The notes under the pieces: generated by a model | The model's input: only the letters and a program-made list of their open reading frames with translations | Databases searched by the model: none | What the model was told of the DNA's origin: nothing | Position numbers and translations under genes: made by a program | Shown: positions 19,399 through 28,217 of the stretch, piece after piece | How positions within the stretch are numbered: position 1 is the stretch's first letter | Layout of the letters: each line of letters begins with the position of its first letter | DNA from: an uncultured Prevotellaceae bacterium | Lineage (GTDB): Bacteria; Bacteroidota; Bacteroidia; Bacteroidales; Bacteroidaceae | NCBI GenBank assembly: GCA_946402905.1 | Contig: CAMIYC010000002.1 | Location: 62,001 to 126,000, forward strand | Length of the DNA: 64,000 nucleotides | Direction of reading: 5' to 3'

Positions 19399-20931
19399 AT
19401 GAATATCAGGAAATGGAACCTTTCAATGGTAGCCGTCATCATGACGGCTGCCATTATAGGCTGCGGCAGTGAGGAATCCGGCCAGGATTACAATCCGCTG
19501 ATAGATGATCCACAACAAGAAAATCCTACACCAGAAACGCCGAATACCCCTAGCGGACGCAATGAGGCCTATCGCCCTCAGATACATTACACCCCCGAGA
19601 AAAACTGGATAAACGACCCTAATGGCATGGTGTACGCCGACGGAGTGTATCATTTGTTCTATCAGTACAACCCGCAGGGTAATGTGTGGGGAAATATGAG
19701 CTGGGGACATGCCACTTCCAAGGACTTGGTGCACTGGGAAGAACAGGCCGTGGCCCTCACAAGAGACGAGCTGGGCGATATCTTCTCGGGCTCGGCTGTC
19801 ATCGACAAGAACAACACAGCCGGCTTTGGAGCCAATGCCATGGTGGTGGCCTATACCTCGGCCAGTAGCGTGCAGCAGCAGTCGTTGGCCTATAGTACCG
19901 ACGGGGGCAAGAACTTCACACGATATCCGTCAAACCCGGTCATCAAGAATGACGACGACAATCTGCGTGACCCCAAAGTGTTCTGGCATGAGGAGAGCCG
20001 TCAGTGGGTGATGGCGCTGGCCAAGGGCTGGAAAATGGGTGTGGAGCTGTACGGCTCGCCAGATTTGAAGAACTGGCATCACCTGAGCACTTTCTTCAAG
20101 GCCTTGCCTGGCCGTCCGAGTCTTCAATGGGAATGCCCCGACCTGATCTCTTTCGATTATCAGGGCGGCAAGAAATGGGTGATGATTGTCAGCGTCAATC
20201 CCGGCGGTCCCATCCTTGGCTCCGGCACGATGTACTTTGTAGGCGATTTTGACGGCACGACATTCACTGCAGACGACATGGACTATCCCTTATGGCTCGA
20301 CTATGGTATGGACAATTATGCCGGCGTGACCTGGTCGGGTACCGGCGACCGCAAGATTCTTATCGGATGGATGAACAACTGGCAGTATGCCGGCGACGTG
20401 CCTTGCAGTCCTTGGCGCTCAGCCATGACATTGCCGCGTGAACTGAAATTGATAGAACACGAAGGACATCCGTTGCTGGCTAACATCGTCGTGCCTGAGA
20501 TAGAGACTCTGGCGAGAACGTGGGTCAAGGTGAATTCGGAAATGGATGCAGGAGACGCCTATCAGTTGCGTCTGAAGATTGCACTCGACCGTTCCTCTGT
20601 CATCACATTGTCCAATGAATATGGTGAGAAATTCGTTGTCGATGTCAACCACAGTCAGAAAACCCTCAGTGTGCACCGCAATGGCAGTACGGGCAAGAGC
20701 AGCTTCTCATCCACCTTCTCGATACCATCCATTCAGGCACCATTGCATACGAAAGAGAGTAGTGTGACGCTCGATTTCTTCGTAGACCGCTCATCGGTCG
20801 AAATCTTCACTTCCGATGGTAGCATGTCAGTGACCAATCTGGTGTTTCCACAGTCATTGTATGATCGCCTGACGGTGACCGGTGCAGACTGCGAAGCACA
20901 GATGCGCCAGTTGCGGAGGATATGGAACTGA
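19399..20931 (+). CDS. GH32 surface lipoprotein fructanase (probable endo-levanase type)
   Basis: 510 residues from the ATG at 19399. An upstream TTG at 19375 is in frame but would spoil the lipoprotein signal. Lipobox AIIGC (Cys22), followed by an acidic Ser/Glu-rich stretch and a Pro/Thr linker, suggests surface display. GH32 motifs are complete: WINDPNG (70-76, nucleophile Asp73), RDP (190-192) and WECPDL (acid/base Glu245), then a C-terminal beta-sandwich from about 380. It occupies the place of BT1760, the surface endo-levanase, so cleavage of polymeric fructan outside the cell is likely. Levan versus inulin preference cannot be read. It is the last gene before a terminator. Confidence 0.9.
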   Translation: MNIRKWNLSMVAVIMTAAIIGCGSEESGQDYNPLIDDPQQENPTPETPNTPSGRNEAYRPQIHYTPEKNWINDPNGMVYADGVYHLFYQYNPQGNVWGNMSWGHATSKDLVHWEEQAVALTRDELGDIFSGSAVIDKNNTAGFGANAMVVAYTSASSVQQQSLAYSTDGGKNFTRYPSNPVIKNDDDNLRDPKVFWHEESRQWVMALAKGWKMGVELYGSPDLKNWHHLSTFFKALPGRPSLQWECPDLISFDYQGGKKWVMIVSVNPGGPILGSGTMYFVGDFDGTTFTADDMDYPLWLDYGMDNYAGVTWSGTGDRKILIGWMNNWQYAGDVPCSPWRSAMTLPRELKLIEHEGHPLLANIVVPEIETLARTWVKVNSEMDAGDAYQLRLKIALDRSSVITLSNEYGEKFVVDVNHSQKTLSVHRNGSTGKSSFSSTFSIPSIQAPLHTKESSVTLDFFVDRSSVEIFTSDGSMSVTNLVFPQSLYDRLTVTGADCEAQMRQLRRIWN

Positions 20932-20954
20932 GCGGCGGGAATATGTGCTATCCC

Positions 20955-21004
20955 CAAAAAGATGATGCAAACAATGATTTGTAATCATTTTTGTGTCATC
21001 TTTT
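20955..21004 (+). terminator. Terminator splitting the fructan locus
   Basis: An imperfect stem of about 22 bp (AAAAAGATGATGC... with ...GTGTCATCTTTT, loop TGT) ends in T residues 20 nt after the GH32 lipoprotein gene. Confidence 0.6.
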
Positions 21005-21028
21005 ATCCCCGACAAAAAAAATTATCAC

Positions 21029-21036
21029 TATTTTTG
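21029..21036 (+). promoter_or_regulatory. -7 box of a second promoter inside the fructan locus
   Basis: TATTTTTG matches TAnnTTTG and lies 27 nt before the ATG at 21063. It also shows that the in-frame ATG at 20991 is upstream of transcription and is not the start. Confidence 0.55.
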
Positions 21037-21062
21037 CAATCAAAAAAATCTATAACTACTAT

Positions 21063-22772
21063 ATGATGACCTTCAAACGAACACTTGTGGTTTTGTCATC
21101 TCTGCTGATGACGCTGACCATGGCGGCACAGACCCCTCAGGTGCTTGGTGACAATCATGCCATGTGGCGGATGAATGTAGACCGGCAGTATCTGCTGTTG
21201 CCTGTGCAAGAGAAAGAAGAGAACGCCAACGTGCGCGTGCTGGTGGACAACCAGCAGGCGCAGAATTTCAATCTGCGTCTTGCGGTAGACAAAGTGGACT
21301 ATTACGTGCCACTCGATATCCGCCGTTTCGGCGCGAAGAAAATCCTGCTCGACATCAACTTCCACGGCGACCGCCGTGCCACCGGAGCGATGAAAGACTT
21401 CATCTGCTGGCGTGAGATGAAGCAGAGCGACACATTTGATACCACCAACAGGGAGCGCTTCCGTCCCGCTTACCATCATACACCGTTGTATGGCTGGATG
21501 AACGACCCCAATGGCATGTTCTACAAAGACGGCGTGTATCATCTTTACTATCAGTTTAATCCTTACGGGTCGATGTGGGAGAATATGACCTGGGGCCATA
21601 GCACCTCGCGCGACCTGCTGCACTGGGAGGCACAGCCCATCGCCATAGAGCCCGATGCCCTGGGCTCTATCTTCAGCGGCTCGTGTGTGGTGGACAAGAA
21701 CAATACATCCGGTTACGGCAAGAACGCCGTGGTAGCATTCTACACCTCTGCCGGGCAGAGCCAGGTGCAGTCGATGGCTTTCTCCACCGACAACGGCAAG
21801 ACCTTCAGAAAGGTGGCCGAGAACCCCATTCTCGTGAGCAACCTGCCCGACTTCCGCGATCCTAAAGCCTTCTGGAATCCTGAAATCCAGAAATGGAACC
21901 TCATCCTGGCTGCCGGTCAGGAGATGCGCATCTACTCTTCGCCCAACCTGCGCGACTGGACTTATGAGAGTGCCTTCGGCGAGGGTGTGGGCTGCCACGA
22001 CGGTGTGTGGGAATGTCCCGACCTGATGAAACTGCAGGTTCGTGGCACCGACCGCCAGAAGTGGATGCTTATCTGCAACATCAACCCCGGCGGTCCCTTC
22101 GGTGGTTCAGCCACACAATACTTCATCGGCGATTTTGACGGCCATCGCTTTGTGGCTGACAAACCCGTGAAAACCAAATGGATGGACTATGGCAAGGACC
22201 ACTATGCCACCGTCACCTTCGACAACGCCCCCGACGGCCGTCATATCGCCCTGGCCTGGATGAGCAACTGGCAGTATGCCAACCAGGTGCCCACGCAGCA
22301 GTTCCGCAGTGCCAACTCCGTGCCTCGCGACCTCGACCTGGTGGAATACGACGGTGACATCTATTGTGCCGTGACCCCATCCAAAGAACTGCTTCAGGTG
22401 CGTGGCAAGAAGGTGAAACGTCCCACTCCGGCATGCGAGATCGTGGTGGATGTGAAAAACGATGCCGAGATCGTGCTGTCTAACACCCGCGGCGAGCAGG
22501 TGACGATGAAATATGACGCTGACAAGCATGAGTTTGCGATGGACCGCACGAAGAGCGGCGACGCTTCGTTCAGCGAGGCTTTCCCGGTCGTGACCACCAC
22601 CCCTGTCTATGGCGATATGAAGCAACTGCGTATCTTCGTAGACCACTGCAGTGTCGAGGCCTTTGACGCAGAGGGTCGCATGGCGATGACCAATCTGGTA
22701 TTCCCCTCAGAACCCTACAACACCCTCAAGGTGAAAGGCGGCAAGGCCACTATTTATCAAGTGAATCTATAA
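21063..22772 (+). CDS. Periplasmic GH32 exo-fructanase with N-terminal DUF4980-like domain
   Basis: 569 residues from the ATG at 21063 (21066 also possible). The signal peptide ends at TMAAQ without a lipobox, so periplasmic. Residues about 28-135 form the extra domain often placed before GH32 in Bacteroides exo-enzymes (DUF4980). The catalytic five-blade propeller has WMNDPNG (145-151, nucleophile Asp148), FRDP (264-267) and WECPD (Glu317), followed by a C-terminal beta-sandwich. It should release fructose from imported fructo-oligosaccharides. It starts its own transcription unit with the transporter and kinase that follow. Confidence 0.9.
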   Translation: MMTFKRTLVVLSSLLMTLTMAAQTPQVLGDNHAMWRMNVDRQYLLLPVQEKEENANVRVLVDNQQAQNFNLRLAVDKVDYYVPLDIRRFGAKKILLDINFHGDRRATGAMKDFICWREMKQSDTFDTTNRERFRPAYHHTPLYGWMNDPNGMFYKDGVYHLYYQFNPYGSMWENMTWGHSTSRDLLHWEAQPIAIEPDALGSIFSGSCVVDKNNTSGYGKNAVVAFYTSAGQSQVQSMAFSTDNGKTFRKVAENPILVSNLPDFRDPKAFWNPEIQKWNLILAAGQEMRIYSSPNLRDWTYESAFGEGVGCHDGVWECPDLMKLQVRGTDRQKWMLICNINPGGPFGGSATQYFIGDFDGHRFVADKPVKTKWMDYGKDHYATVTFDNAPDGRHIALAWMSNWQYANQVPTQQFRSANSVPRDLDLVEYDGDIYCAVTPSKELLQVRGKKVKRPTPACEIVVDVKNDAEIVLSNTRGEQVTMKYDADKHEFAMDRTKSGDASFSEAFPVVTTTPVYGDMKQLRIFVDHCSVEAFDAEGRMAMTNLVFPSEPYNTLKVKGGKATIYQVNL

Positions 22773-22836
22773 TCATCATACGTTTAGGTCACTTAAGACA
22801 GTCAAAACTTCTGAATTTTAATTTTAACCAATCATT

Positions 22837-24015
22837 ATGGCAAGTCAAAATAAGAAACTCGCACTCATATCGCTCATGCTTTGTTTTTTCTGCATGGGTT
22901 TCGTCGACTTGGTGGGCACCGCATCCAACTACGTAAAAGCTGAGCAGGGCCTTAGCGACAGCGTGGCCAATGTGCTGCCCTCACTGGTGTTCTTCTGGTT
23001 CCTGATCTTCAGTGTTCCCACCAGTGTGCTGATGAATAAGATCGGCAAGAAGAAGACCGTGTTGCTCTCGCTGGTCGTCACCGCCCTGTCGCTGTTGCTG
23101 CCTGTTTTCGGCAACAGCTTCCCACTGATGCTGATCGCTTTCTCATTGCTGGGCATCGGCAATACACTCATGCAGACTTCGCTCAATCCATTGATGGCTC
23201 TCGTGAGTGGAGGTGAGAATCTGGCATCACAACTCACCTTCGGGCAGTTTGTCAAGGCCATCGCCTCGTTTATGGCCCCTCTCATCGCCGGCTGGGGATA
23301 TAAGGCTCTCATCCCTACATTCGGGCTCGACTGGCGAGTGCTTTTCGCCATCTATTTTGTCATCAGCGTGGCTGCCACCTTGCTGCTCTGGACAACGCCT
23401 ATCCATGGAGACGAAACATCGAAGGAACAACTGCCGGCTGTGGGCACACAGTTTGTCAACTGCTTCCGTCTGCTGGGCGTACCTGTGGTGCTGCTCTCCT
23501 TCCTGGGCATCATGTGTCATGTGGGTATCGACGTAGGTACCAATACCACCGCTCCCAAATTGCTCATCGAGCGCACGGGTATGACACTCGACCAGGCTGG
23601 TTTTGCCACTTCACTCTATTTTATCTTCCGTACGATCGGCTGCCTGACGGGATCTTATTTCCTCCGTGTGCTGAAGACACGCACTTTCTTCATCATCTCC
23701 GTGGTGATGATGGCAGCCTCGATGGTGCTGATGTGCGTGGGCAACACGACCATGCTGCTCTACATCGGTATCGCCCTTGTGGGCTACGGCAACTCCAACG
23801 TCTTCTCGATGTGCTTCGCACAAGCACTGACAGCCATGCCCAAGAAGCAGAACGAGGTGTCGGGACTGATGATCATGGGTCTTTTCGGCGGCACCATCTT
23901 CCCGCTGCTTATGGGATTTGCCAGCGATGCCATCGGTCAGATCGGCGCCGTGCTGGTGATGGCAGTCGGTGTGGGCTATCTTTTCACTTATATCAAACAA
24001 CTGAAAAACGCATAG
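22837..24015 (+). CDS. MFS fructose transporter of the inner membrane
   Basis: 392 residues with about 12 hydrophobic membrane segments and no signal peptide. The sequence fits the fucose/glucose/fructose permease branch of the major facilitator superfamily: SVPTSVLMNKIGKKK between helices 2 and 3, and LGIGNTLMQTSLNPLMALV in helix 4. In the B. thetaiotaomicron fructan locus the equivalent is BT1758. The 3-nt gap to fructokinase and its place after the exo-fructanase make free fructose the likely cargo. Confidence 0.87.
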   Translation: MASQNKKLALISLMLCFFCMGFVDLVGTASNYVKAEQGLSDSVANVLPSLVFFWFLIFSVPTSVLMNKIGKKKTVLLSLVVTALSLLLPVFGNSFPLMLIAFSLLGIGNTLMQTSLNPLMALVSGGENLASQLTFGQFVKAIASFMAPLIAGWGYKALIPTFGLDWRVLFAIYFVISVAATLLLWTTPIHGDETSKEQLPAVGTQFVNCFRLLGVPVVLLSFLGIMCHVGIDVGTNTTAPKLLIERTGMTLDQAGFATSLYFIFRTIGCLTGSYFLRVLKTRTFFIISVVMMAASMVLMCVGNTTMLLYIGIALVGYGNSNVFSMCFAQALTAMPKKQNEVSGLMIMGLFGGTIFPLLMGFASDAIGQIGAVLVMAVGVGYLFTYIKQLKNA

Positions 24016-24018
24016 AAT

Positions 24019-24903
24019 ATGAACAAACGTTATGTAGTAGGACTCGGAGAAGTCCTGTGGGATGTACTTCCCGAAGGTAAAAAACTGGGTGGCGCACCCG
24101 CCAATTTCGCTTATCATGCAGGACAATTCTTAGGTATGGACAACACTATTGCCGTGAGTGCGCTGGGTACTGACAAGCTGGCCGAAGAGACCATCGAGGC
24201 CCTGAGGGAGCATGGGCTGAACGACCTGTTGCCCCGTGTGCCTTATCCTACGGGCACCGTGCAGGTGCAGCTTGACGAACAAGGCATCCCCACGTATGAT
24301 ATCAAGGAGAACGTGGCCTGGGATAATATCCCCTTTGATGACGACATCGCCGCCATCGCACGCTCTTGCCGCGCCGTCTGTTTCGGCTCGCTGGCTCAGC
24401 GCAACGTGGTGAGCCGTGCGACTATTCAGAAATTTCTCGATGCCACACCCGCTGACTGTTTGAAGATTTTCGACATCAATCTGCGTCAGCAGTTCTATAC
24501 TCAGGAGGTGATCCGTGAGTCGCTACAGCGATGCAACATCTTGAAGATCAATGATGAGGAACTGGTGCTCCTGGGCCGTATGTTTGGCTATCCCGGCCTT
24601 GATATAGAGAACAAATGCTGGCTCATCCTGGGCAAATACAACCTCGACATGCTTGTGCTGACTTGCGGCACCAATGGCTCTTATGTCTTTACCCCAGGCC
24701 AGAAATCGTTCCAGGAAACCCCGAAGGTGCAGGTGGCAGATACTGTTGGCGCAGGAGACTCCTTTACCGGCTCATTTGTGGGTAGTATCCTAAACGGCAA
24801 ATCCGTTGCTCAAGCCCATCACACTGCTGTCCAGGTAAGTGCTTATGTCTGCACGCAGAATGGTGCCATGCCGGTATTGCCTAAGGAGATGATAGAAGAC
24901 TAA
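24019..24903 (+). CDS. PfkB-family fructokinase
   Basis: 294 residues, the usual length. The N-terminal GEVLWDVLP...GGAPANFAYH sugar-binding signature and C-terminal DTVGAGDSFTG (catalytic Asp in GAGD) identify a ribokinase/PfkB carbohydrate kinase of the fructokinase type. It phosphorylates cytoplasmic fructose with ATP, feeding glycolysis. It is the last gene of the fructan locus and is followed by a perfect terminator. Confidence 0.92.
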   Translation: MNKRYVVGLGEVLWDVLPEGKKLGGAPANFAYHAGQFLGMDNTIAVSALGTDKLAEETIEALREHGLNDLLPRVPYPTGTVQVQLDEQGIPTYDIKENVAWDNIPFDDDIAAIARSCRAVCFGSLAQRNVVSRATIQKFLDATPADCLKIFDINLRQQFYTQEVIRESLQRCNILKINDEELVLLGRMFGYPGLDIENKCWLILGKYNLDMLVLTCGTNGSYVFTPGQKSFQETPKVQVADTVGAGDSFTGSFVGSILNGKSVAQAHHTAVQVSAYVCTQNGAMPVLPKEMIED

Positions 24904-24923
24904 GAAAAGAAGTGTGAGTATAG

Positions 24924-24960
24924 AATATCCCCGCCGGCTTTCAAAACCGGCGGGGATATT
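24924..24960 (+). terminator. Terminator of the fructan locus
   Basis: A 14-bp perfect GC-rich stem (24924-24937 with 24947-24960) and 9-nt loop lie 21 nt after the fructokinase stop. The U tract is weak. Confidence 0.7.
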
Positions 24961-24984
24961 AGCATGATAAGCTAAAATATCAAA

Positions 24985-25016
24985 AGCCCCGTCGGCATAG
25001 CGGATCCGGCGGGGCT
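24985..25016. terminator. Second hairpin of the convergent pair
   Basis: An 11-bp stem with one mismatch (24985-24995 with 25006-25016). On the minus strand it is followed by TTTTGATATTTTAG, so it probably ends the minus-strand genes that stop at 25047. Confidence 0.6.
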
Positions 25017-25046
25017 GACGTTTGTATATTGGCTATGAATGGTTTT

Positions 25047-26525
25047 TCACATCGAGGGTGATGAGACGAGCACCTTGGCACTGGAATTGGAGTAGGCCGA
25101 CGGGATGGTGAAACTGACCCCGTCGTAGCTCAGCGTGCTGCCACCCGTGACCTTTACGCCGGAGTATTTCTTATATCCATGGGTGGAGGATACGCCCGGG
25201 GTGGTGGCTTTGCCGCCTACACCCATCACGGTGGCTCCGTTGGTGAGCACGCTGTAGTCGGTCTTGAATGCCGTGCCGCTGTCGGAAGAGGCGCAGACCA
25301 GAATGGTGCCGCCAGAGAGGGTGATGTTGGTGTCGCTCTTCACGCCCTGTGGCTTGGTGTCGTCGGCTCCGTAGGTGTAGACGGCTCCTGTGGTGAGCAC
25401 ATTGAGTGTGCCTCCGCTGATGTTGACGGCACCTGTGGCATTGATGCCCTTGCCTCCAGCTCCTGTGCTGCTGAGGCTCACGGTGCCGGAGCTCATTGTG
25501 AACGCCCCGTCGCATTTGGCTGCCGCGGCACTGCTGATGTCGGCTTCTGTCGTGTCGTAGTAGGCCGATCCGGTGGTGCTGACGGTGATGATACCGCCGC
25601 TGATGGTCATATTGTCTTCGCATTTCAGGCCTTTAGTGGCAGGTCCTGAGGTGCTGACCTTCAGCGTGCCGCCCTGGAGCATCAGCTGTCCGTTGTATTC
25701 TTTTTCTGTCTTCTTGGCTCCCACGTCGATGCCGTCTCCTGTGGAGGTGATGCTGACGTTGCCGCCTGTCATTTGGAAGTATTGGTTGATGTGGAATCCG
25801 TCTGCAGCGGCACTATTGACGGTCACGTTGCCCAGCGTGCTTCCAAACAAGACATACTCGTCGGCGCAGAAAGCGTGTTTGACCTTGCCGGTCAGTGTCA
25901 GCGATCCGGTTCCGCTCCATTCGGAGTGGCCGTCGATATACAAAGCCGCCTTGTGTGCGTCGGTGTCGTCGTCGCTGACGCTGGTCAGACCGTCGGTGAG
26001 CGCACTGGAGGTCCCGGCAGGCAGGATGACACTGATGAGCTTGCCGTTTTGTATGTTGATGGCCGCGCTGTCGGGATTGACGAGTGTCACCCCGTTGAGC
26101 TGTAGCTTCATCTTGTAGCTGCCCGCCATGTAAAACGATCCGTTGGATGATGTGCCGCTGAGTGTGTAGGTCACCTCATTGGCCAGTGCATCGTCGGCGA
26201 TGACAGTGACATGCGCACCGCTGACCCTGGCGATGATATGCTGTGCGATATTGCCGGCTACCCTCACTTTGGCGCCCGAGCTGCTGTAGGTCACGTCGAC
26301 CGTGTTGTCGGTCACGCTGCTATTGTCAGTGGTGATGCTGGTGATGTCGGCGATGGAGTAGGTCTTTTGTCCGATGGTCAGCGTGCTGCCTTGACGGAAA
26401 AGCATATCACCCGCCTGTGTGGCGGGGATAGCGTAAGTCACATCGCCCATGTTGACATTGACAGTCTGTGCGGAGGCCCAACCTGTGGCCAGCAGGGCGG
26501 CGAGAAGAGATATGTATGATTTCAT
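25047..26525 (-). CDS. Cthe_2159-type carbohydrate-binding beta-helix protein
   Basis: 492 residues with a signal peptide (GWASAQ). A short N-terminal domain (TYAIPATQAGDMLF...) precedes, from about residue 110, repeated short strands such as GGNVSITSTGDGIDVGAKK, SGGIITVSTTGSAY and ISGGTLNVLTTG. This is the pattern of the Cthe_2159 family, calcium-dependent beta-helices that bind polygalacturonate-like polymers. It shows no GH or PL catalytic signature. Its start codon overlaps the stop of the preceding small gene (ATGA), so the two are translationally coupled. The nearby GH28 is suggestive of pectin but is not linked by operon. Confidence 0.75.
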   Translation of the reverse strand: MKSYISLLAALLATGWASAQTVNVNMGDVTYAIPATQAGDMLFRQGSTLTIGQKTYSIADITSITTDNSSVTDNTVDVTYSSSGAKVRVAGNIAQHIIARVSGAHVTVIADDALANEVTYTLSGTSSNGSFYMAGSYKMKLQLNGVTLVNPDSAAINIQNGKLISVILPAGTSSALTDGLTSVSDDDTDAHKAALYIDGHSEWSGTGSLTLTGKVKHAFCADEYVLFGSTLGNVTVNSAAADGFHINQYFQMTGGNVSITSTGDGIDVGAKKTEKEYNGQLMLQGGTLKVSTSGPATKGLKCEDNMTISGGIITVSTTGSAYYDTTEADISSAAAAKCDGAFTMSSGTVSLSSTGAGGKGINATGAVNISGGTLNVLTTGAVYTYGADDTKPQGVKSDTNITLSGGTILVCASSDSGTAFKTDYSVLTNGATVMGVGGKATTPGVSSTHGYKKYSGVKVTGGSTLSYDGVSFTIPSAYSNSSAKVLVSSPSM

Positions 26526-26917
26526 TTCACAGCCATTTTCATTGAATCACCATTTTCTATTTTTATCACGTAGACCCCTTTGCGCAGGACTTGCCTTGCT
26601 GCGGCCATGTCGGCAAACTGTCCCATGAGAGCCCCCTTGGTGTCGTATACGGTCACGGGCTGTCCGGATATTTCGCTGCTTGTCATCTCGCTGATGCCAG
26701 ATGTCTCAGAAAAATACATCTTGGCCAGAGAGGTCAGGGCGATGGTGGTGCCGTCGCTGGACACCAGGTTGCCGTTTTCGAAAGTGATCGTTTGTCCGGT
26801 GGCGGTCAGGTTGTATGCTGTGCCATCGGTGGTCTCAATGATAAGGTATTTGTAGTCTGTGGCCTGTGTGATTGTCACGCAGAATGCCACTGCCAGAATG
26901 GTGAGTAGTCTTCTCAT
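26522..26917 (-). CDS. Small exported protein with C-terminal sorting-type tail
   Basis: 131 residues starting at MRRLLTILAV. Longer in-frame versions start upstream of the promoter and are rejected. The signal peptide ends around TITQA. The middle has two beta segments (YLIIETTDGTAYNL, QTITFENGNLVSSDG). The last 45 residues (VYDTKGALMG...GVYVIKIENG...) form the same kind of tail as on larger exported proteins here. Function unknown. Coupled to the beta-helix gene by a 4-nt overlap, so it probably works with it. Confidence 0.7.
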   Translation of the reverse strand: MRRLLTILAVAFCVTITQATDYKYLIIETTDGTAYNLTATGQTITFENGNLVSSDGTTIALTSLAKMYFSETSGISEMTSSEISGQPVTVYDTKGALMGQFADMAAARQVLRKGVYVIKIENGDSMKMAVK

Positions 26918-26962
26918 AACGTAAGAATTATAGATAAAAAATAGATTCATTGCTTGACATGG

Positions 26963-26993
26963 CAAAAGTATGAACTTTTTCTCTGTCGTGCAA
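26963..26993 (-). promoter_or_regulatory. Promoter of the small-tail/beta-helix operon
   Basis: On the minus strand: TTG at 26993-26991, a 20-nt spacer, TACTTTTG at 26970-26963. The match is exact and sets the start at 26917. Confidence 0.7.
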
Positions 26994-27035
26994 CAATTTT
27001 CAGTTAAATGGTGTTTATTTTCAACGAAATGTAAT

Positions 27036-27063
27036 AAAACGGCAGAGAACACCGTTTTTTTAA
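27036..27063 (+). promoter_or_regulatory. Terminator-like hairpin in the leader of the barrel gene
   Basis: AAAACGG pairs with CCGTTTT around a 9-nt loop and runs into a T tract. It ends about 15 nt before the ATG at 27077, where it could act as an attenuator or simply block the ribosome site. Confidence 0.35.
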
Positions 27064-27076
27064 AAAAAAGAATACG

Positions 27077-27769
27077 ATGAAAAAGTTTTTGTTTTTGTTC
27101 TGTCTGTCATTGGTGGCTTCCGGGGCCACTGCCCAAAAGGCCAAGGGTTCTTTCTCGCTAATTCCACGTGTGGGAGCGTCCGTAGCCAATTTTACGAACA
27201 ATGAGATTTACTATGGTTTAAGCACGAATGATCACTCCTTGAAATCCAAGTATAACGCCCGCTTTGTTGGTGGCATGGAGCTGGAATACCAGGCTTTCCC
27301 CCTGACCAGTTTCTCAGTCGGTGCCTTTTATTCCCAGCAGGGCTGCCGTTTCAGCGAGTTTGAAGTCAAGGATGCCCGCACGGCTTCGAGTACCGACCAG
27401 TTTCGTGAAAAATTTGACTATGTGCAGGTGCCTCTCTTGGTGAATCAGTATCTGGCGAGTGGATTTGCTGTGAAAGCGGGCGTAGAGTTTGGTTTCCTGA
27501 CCGATGCCCATATCTCTTACCGTGAGACTGGCTTTAAGCTGAAGGAGGACGGCAGCCGTGAGCGCGAATACACCAACAAGGTGAATAACGACGTGAAAGA
27601 CATGCACAATTCCTTCGACATCTCCATCCCCGTCGGTGTCTCCTATGAGTATATGAACGTGATCCTCGACGCACGTTACCATTTCGGCTTGCGTGGCATC
27701 TATAAAGACAAGACCCTGCCCAAAGAGAAAAATAGTTTCTTCACCTTCACCGTGGGCTATCGCATATAG
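27077..27769 (+). CDS. Outer-membrane beta-barrel protein (porin family)
   Basis: 230 residues with a signal peptide ending GATAQ. Alternating amphipathic strands such as FSLIPRVGASVANF, FVGGMELEYQAF, FSVGAFYSQQGCRF and the C-terminal SFFTFTVGYRI are typical of OmpX/OMP_b-brl_2 eight- to ten-stranded barrels. No specific cargo can be inferred. It is monocistronic and diverges from the small-tail operon. I see no clear TAnnTTTG box upstream. No terminator directly follows it. Confidence 0.8.
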   Translation: MKKFLFLFCLSLVASGATAQKAKGSFSLIPRVGASVANFTNNEIYYGLSTNDHSLKSKYNARFVGGMELEYQAFPLTSFSVGAFYSQQGCRFSEFEVKDARTASSTDQFREKFDYVQVPLLVNQYLASGFAVKAGVEFGFLTDAHISYRETGFKLKEDGSREREYTNKVNNDVKDMHNSFDISIPVGVSYEYMNVILDARYHFGLRGIYKDKTLPKEKNSFFTFTVGYRI

Positions 27770-27916
27770 CCATCAGACTACATACTCTGTCCTATGGTTA
27801 TTTCAATAGCTGGTAGCCGTAAATAACAGCCCTTGCCTTCAGCGGAAAAGATAACCGACCTCTGTGTCATTTTGCAACATGATCCGTATGTCATATCGCG
27901 TGCAGGCAGATAAGAC

Positions 27917-27950
27917 GCAAAAATAATCCCCTCCCACGCCTGGGAGGGGA
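27917..27950 (-). terminator. Probable original terminator of tryptophanase
   Basis: A 10-bp perfect stem (27927-27936 with 27941-27950, loop CGCC), followed on the minus strand by TTATTTTT. It lies beyond MITE copy 1, so the insertion moved the gene end about 190 nt further from it. A second small palindrome, CACCCTTGAAGGGTG, is at 28000. Nothing else is evident in 27770-28025. Confidence 0.55.
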
Positions 27951-28025
27951 TGGTGGAGAGACCGCTGTCACTCTTCTCGTACATGTTGATACAAATTCAC
28001 CCTTGAAGGGTGTGGAAAGATTTAT

Positions 28026-28217
28026 GGTGGGTTCTATTAATTATGTCGAGGCGATTTTTGATTTTTAGTCGAGTGCAGAGTGTAAGTTGAAGAGGGAGTA
28101 TAGCGGGCTATACGACCGATGAGACTTGACACTATGCACCGAATAAAAACAAAAAGCGACCGAAACAGATTGAGCAGAATAATGCCTATATATCAAACAG
28201 AATTAATAGAACACACC
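28026..28217 (+). mobile_element. MITE copy 1 (192 bp, fold-back)
   Basis: 192 bp bounded by terminal inverted repeats GGTGGGTTCTATTAATT and (reverse-complemented right end) GGTGTGTTCTATTAATT, 16 of 17 matching. Flanking 4-bp duplication TTAT at 28022-28025 and 28218-28221. The interior is an imperfect inverted repeat centred on GTATAGCGGGCTATAC (element positions 73-88). No transposase is encoded. By eye it is identical to copies 2 and 3. The right-hand duplication contains the stop codon of tryptophanase. Confidence 0.9.

Noticed and set aside
20991..21062. Earlier start for the periplasmic GH32 at 20991
   Set aside because: It lies upstream of the TATTTTTG box and within the terminator, and it would spoil the signal peptide.
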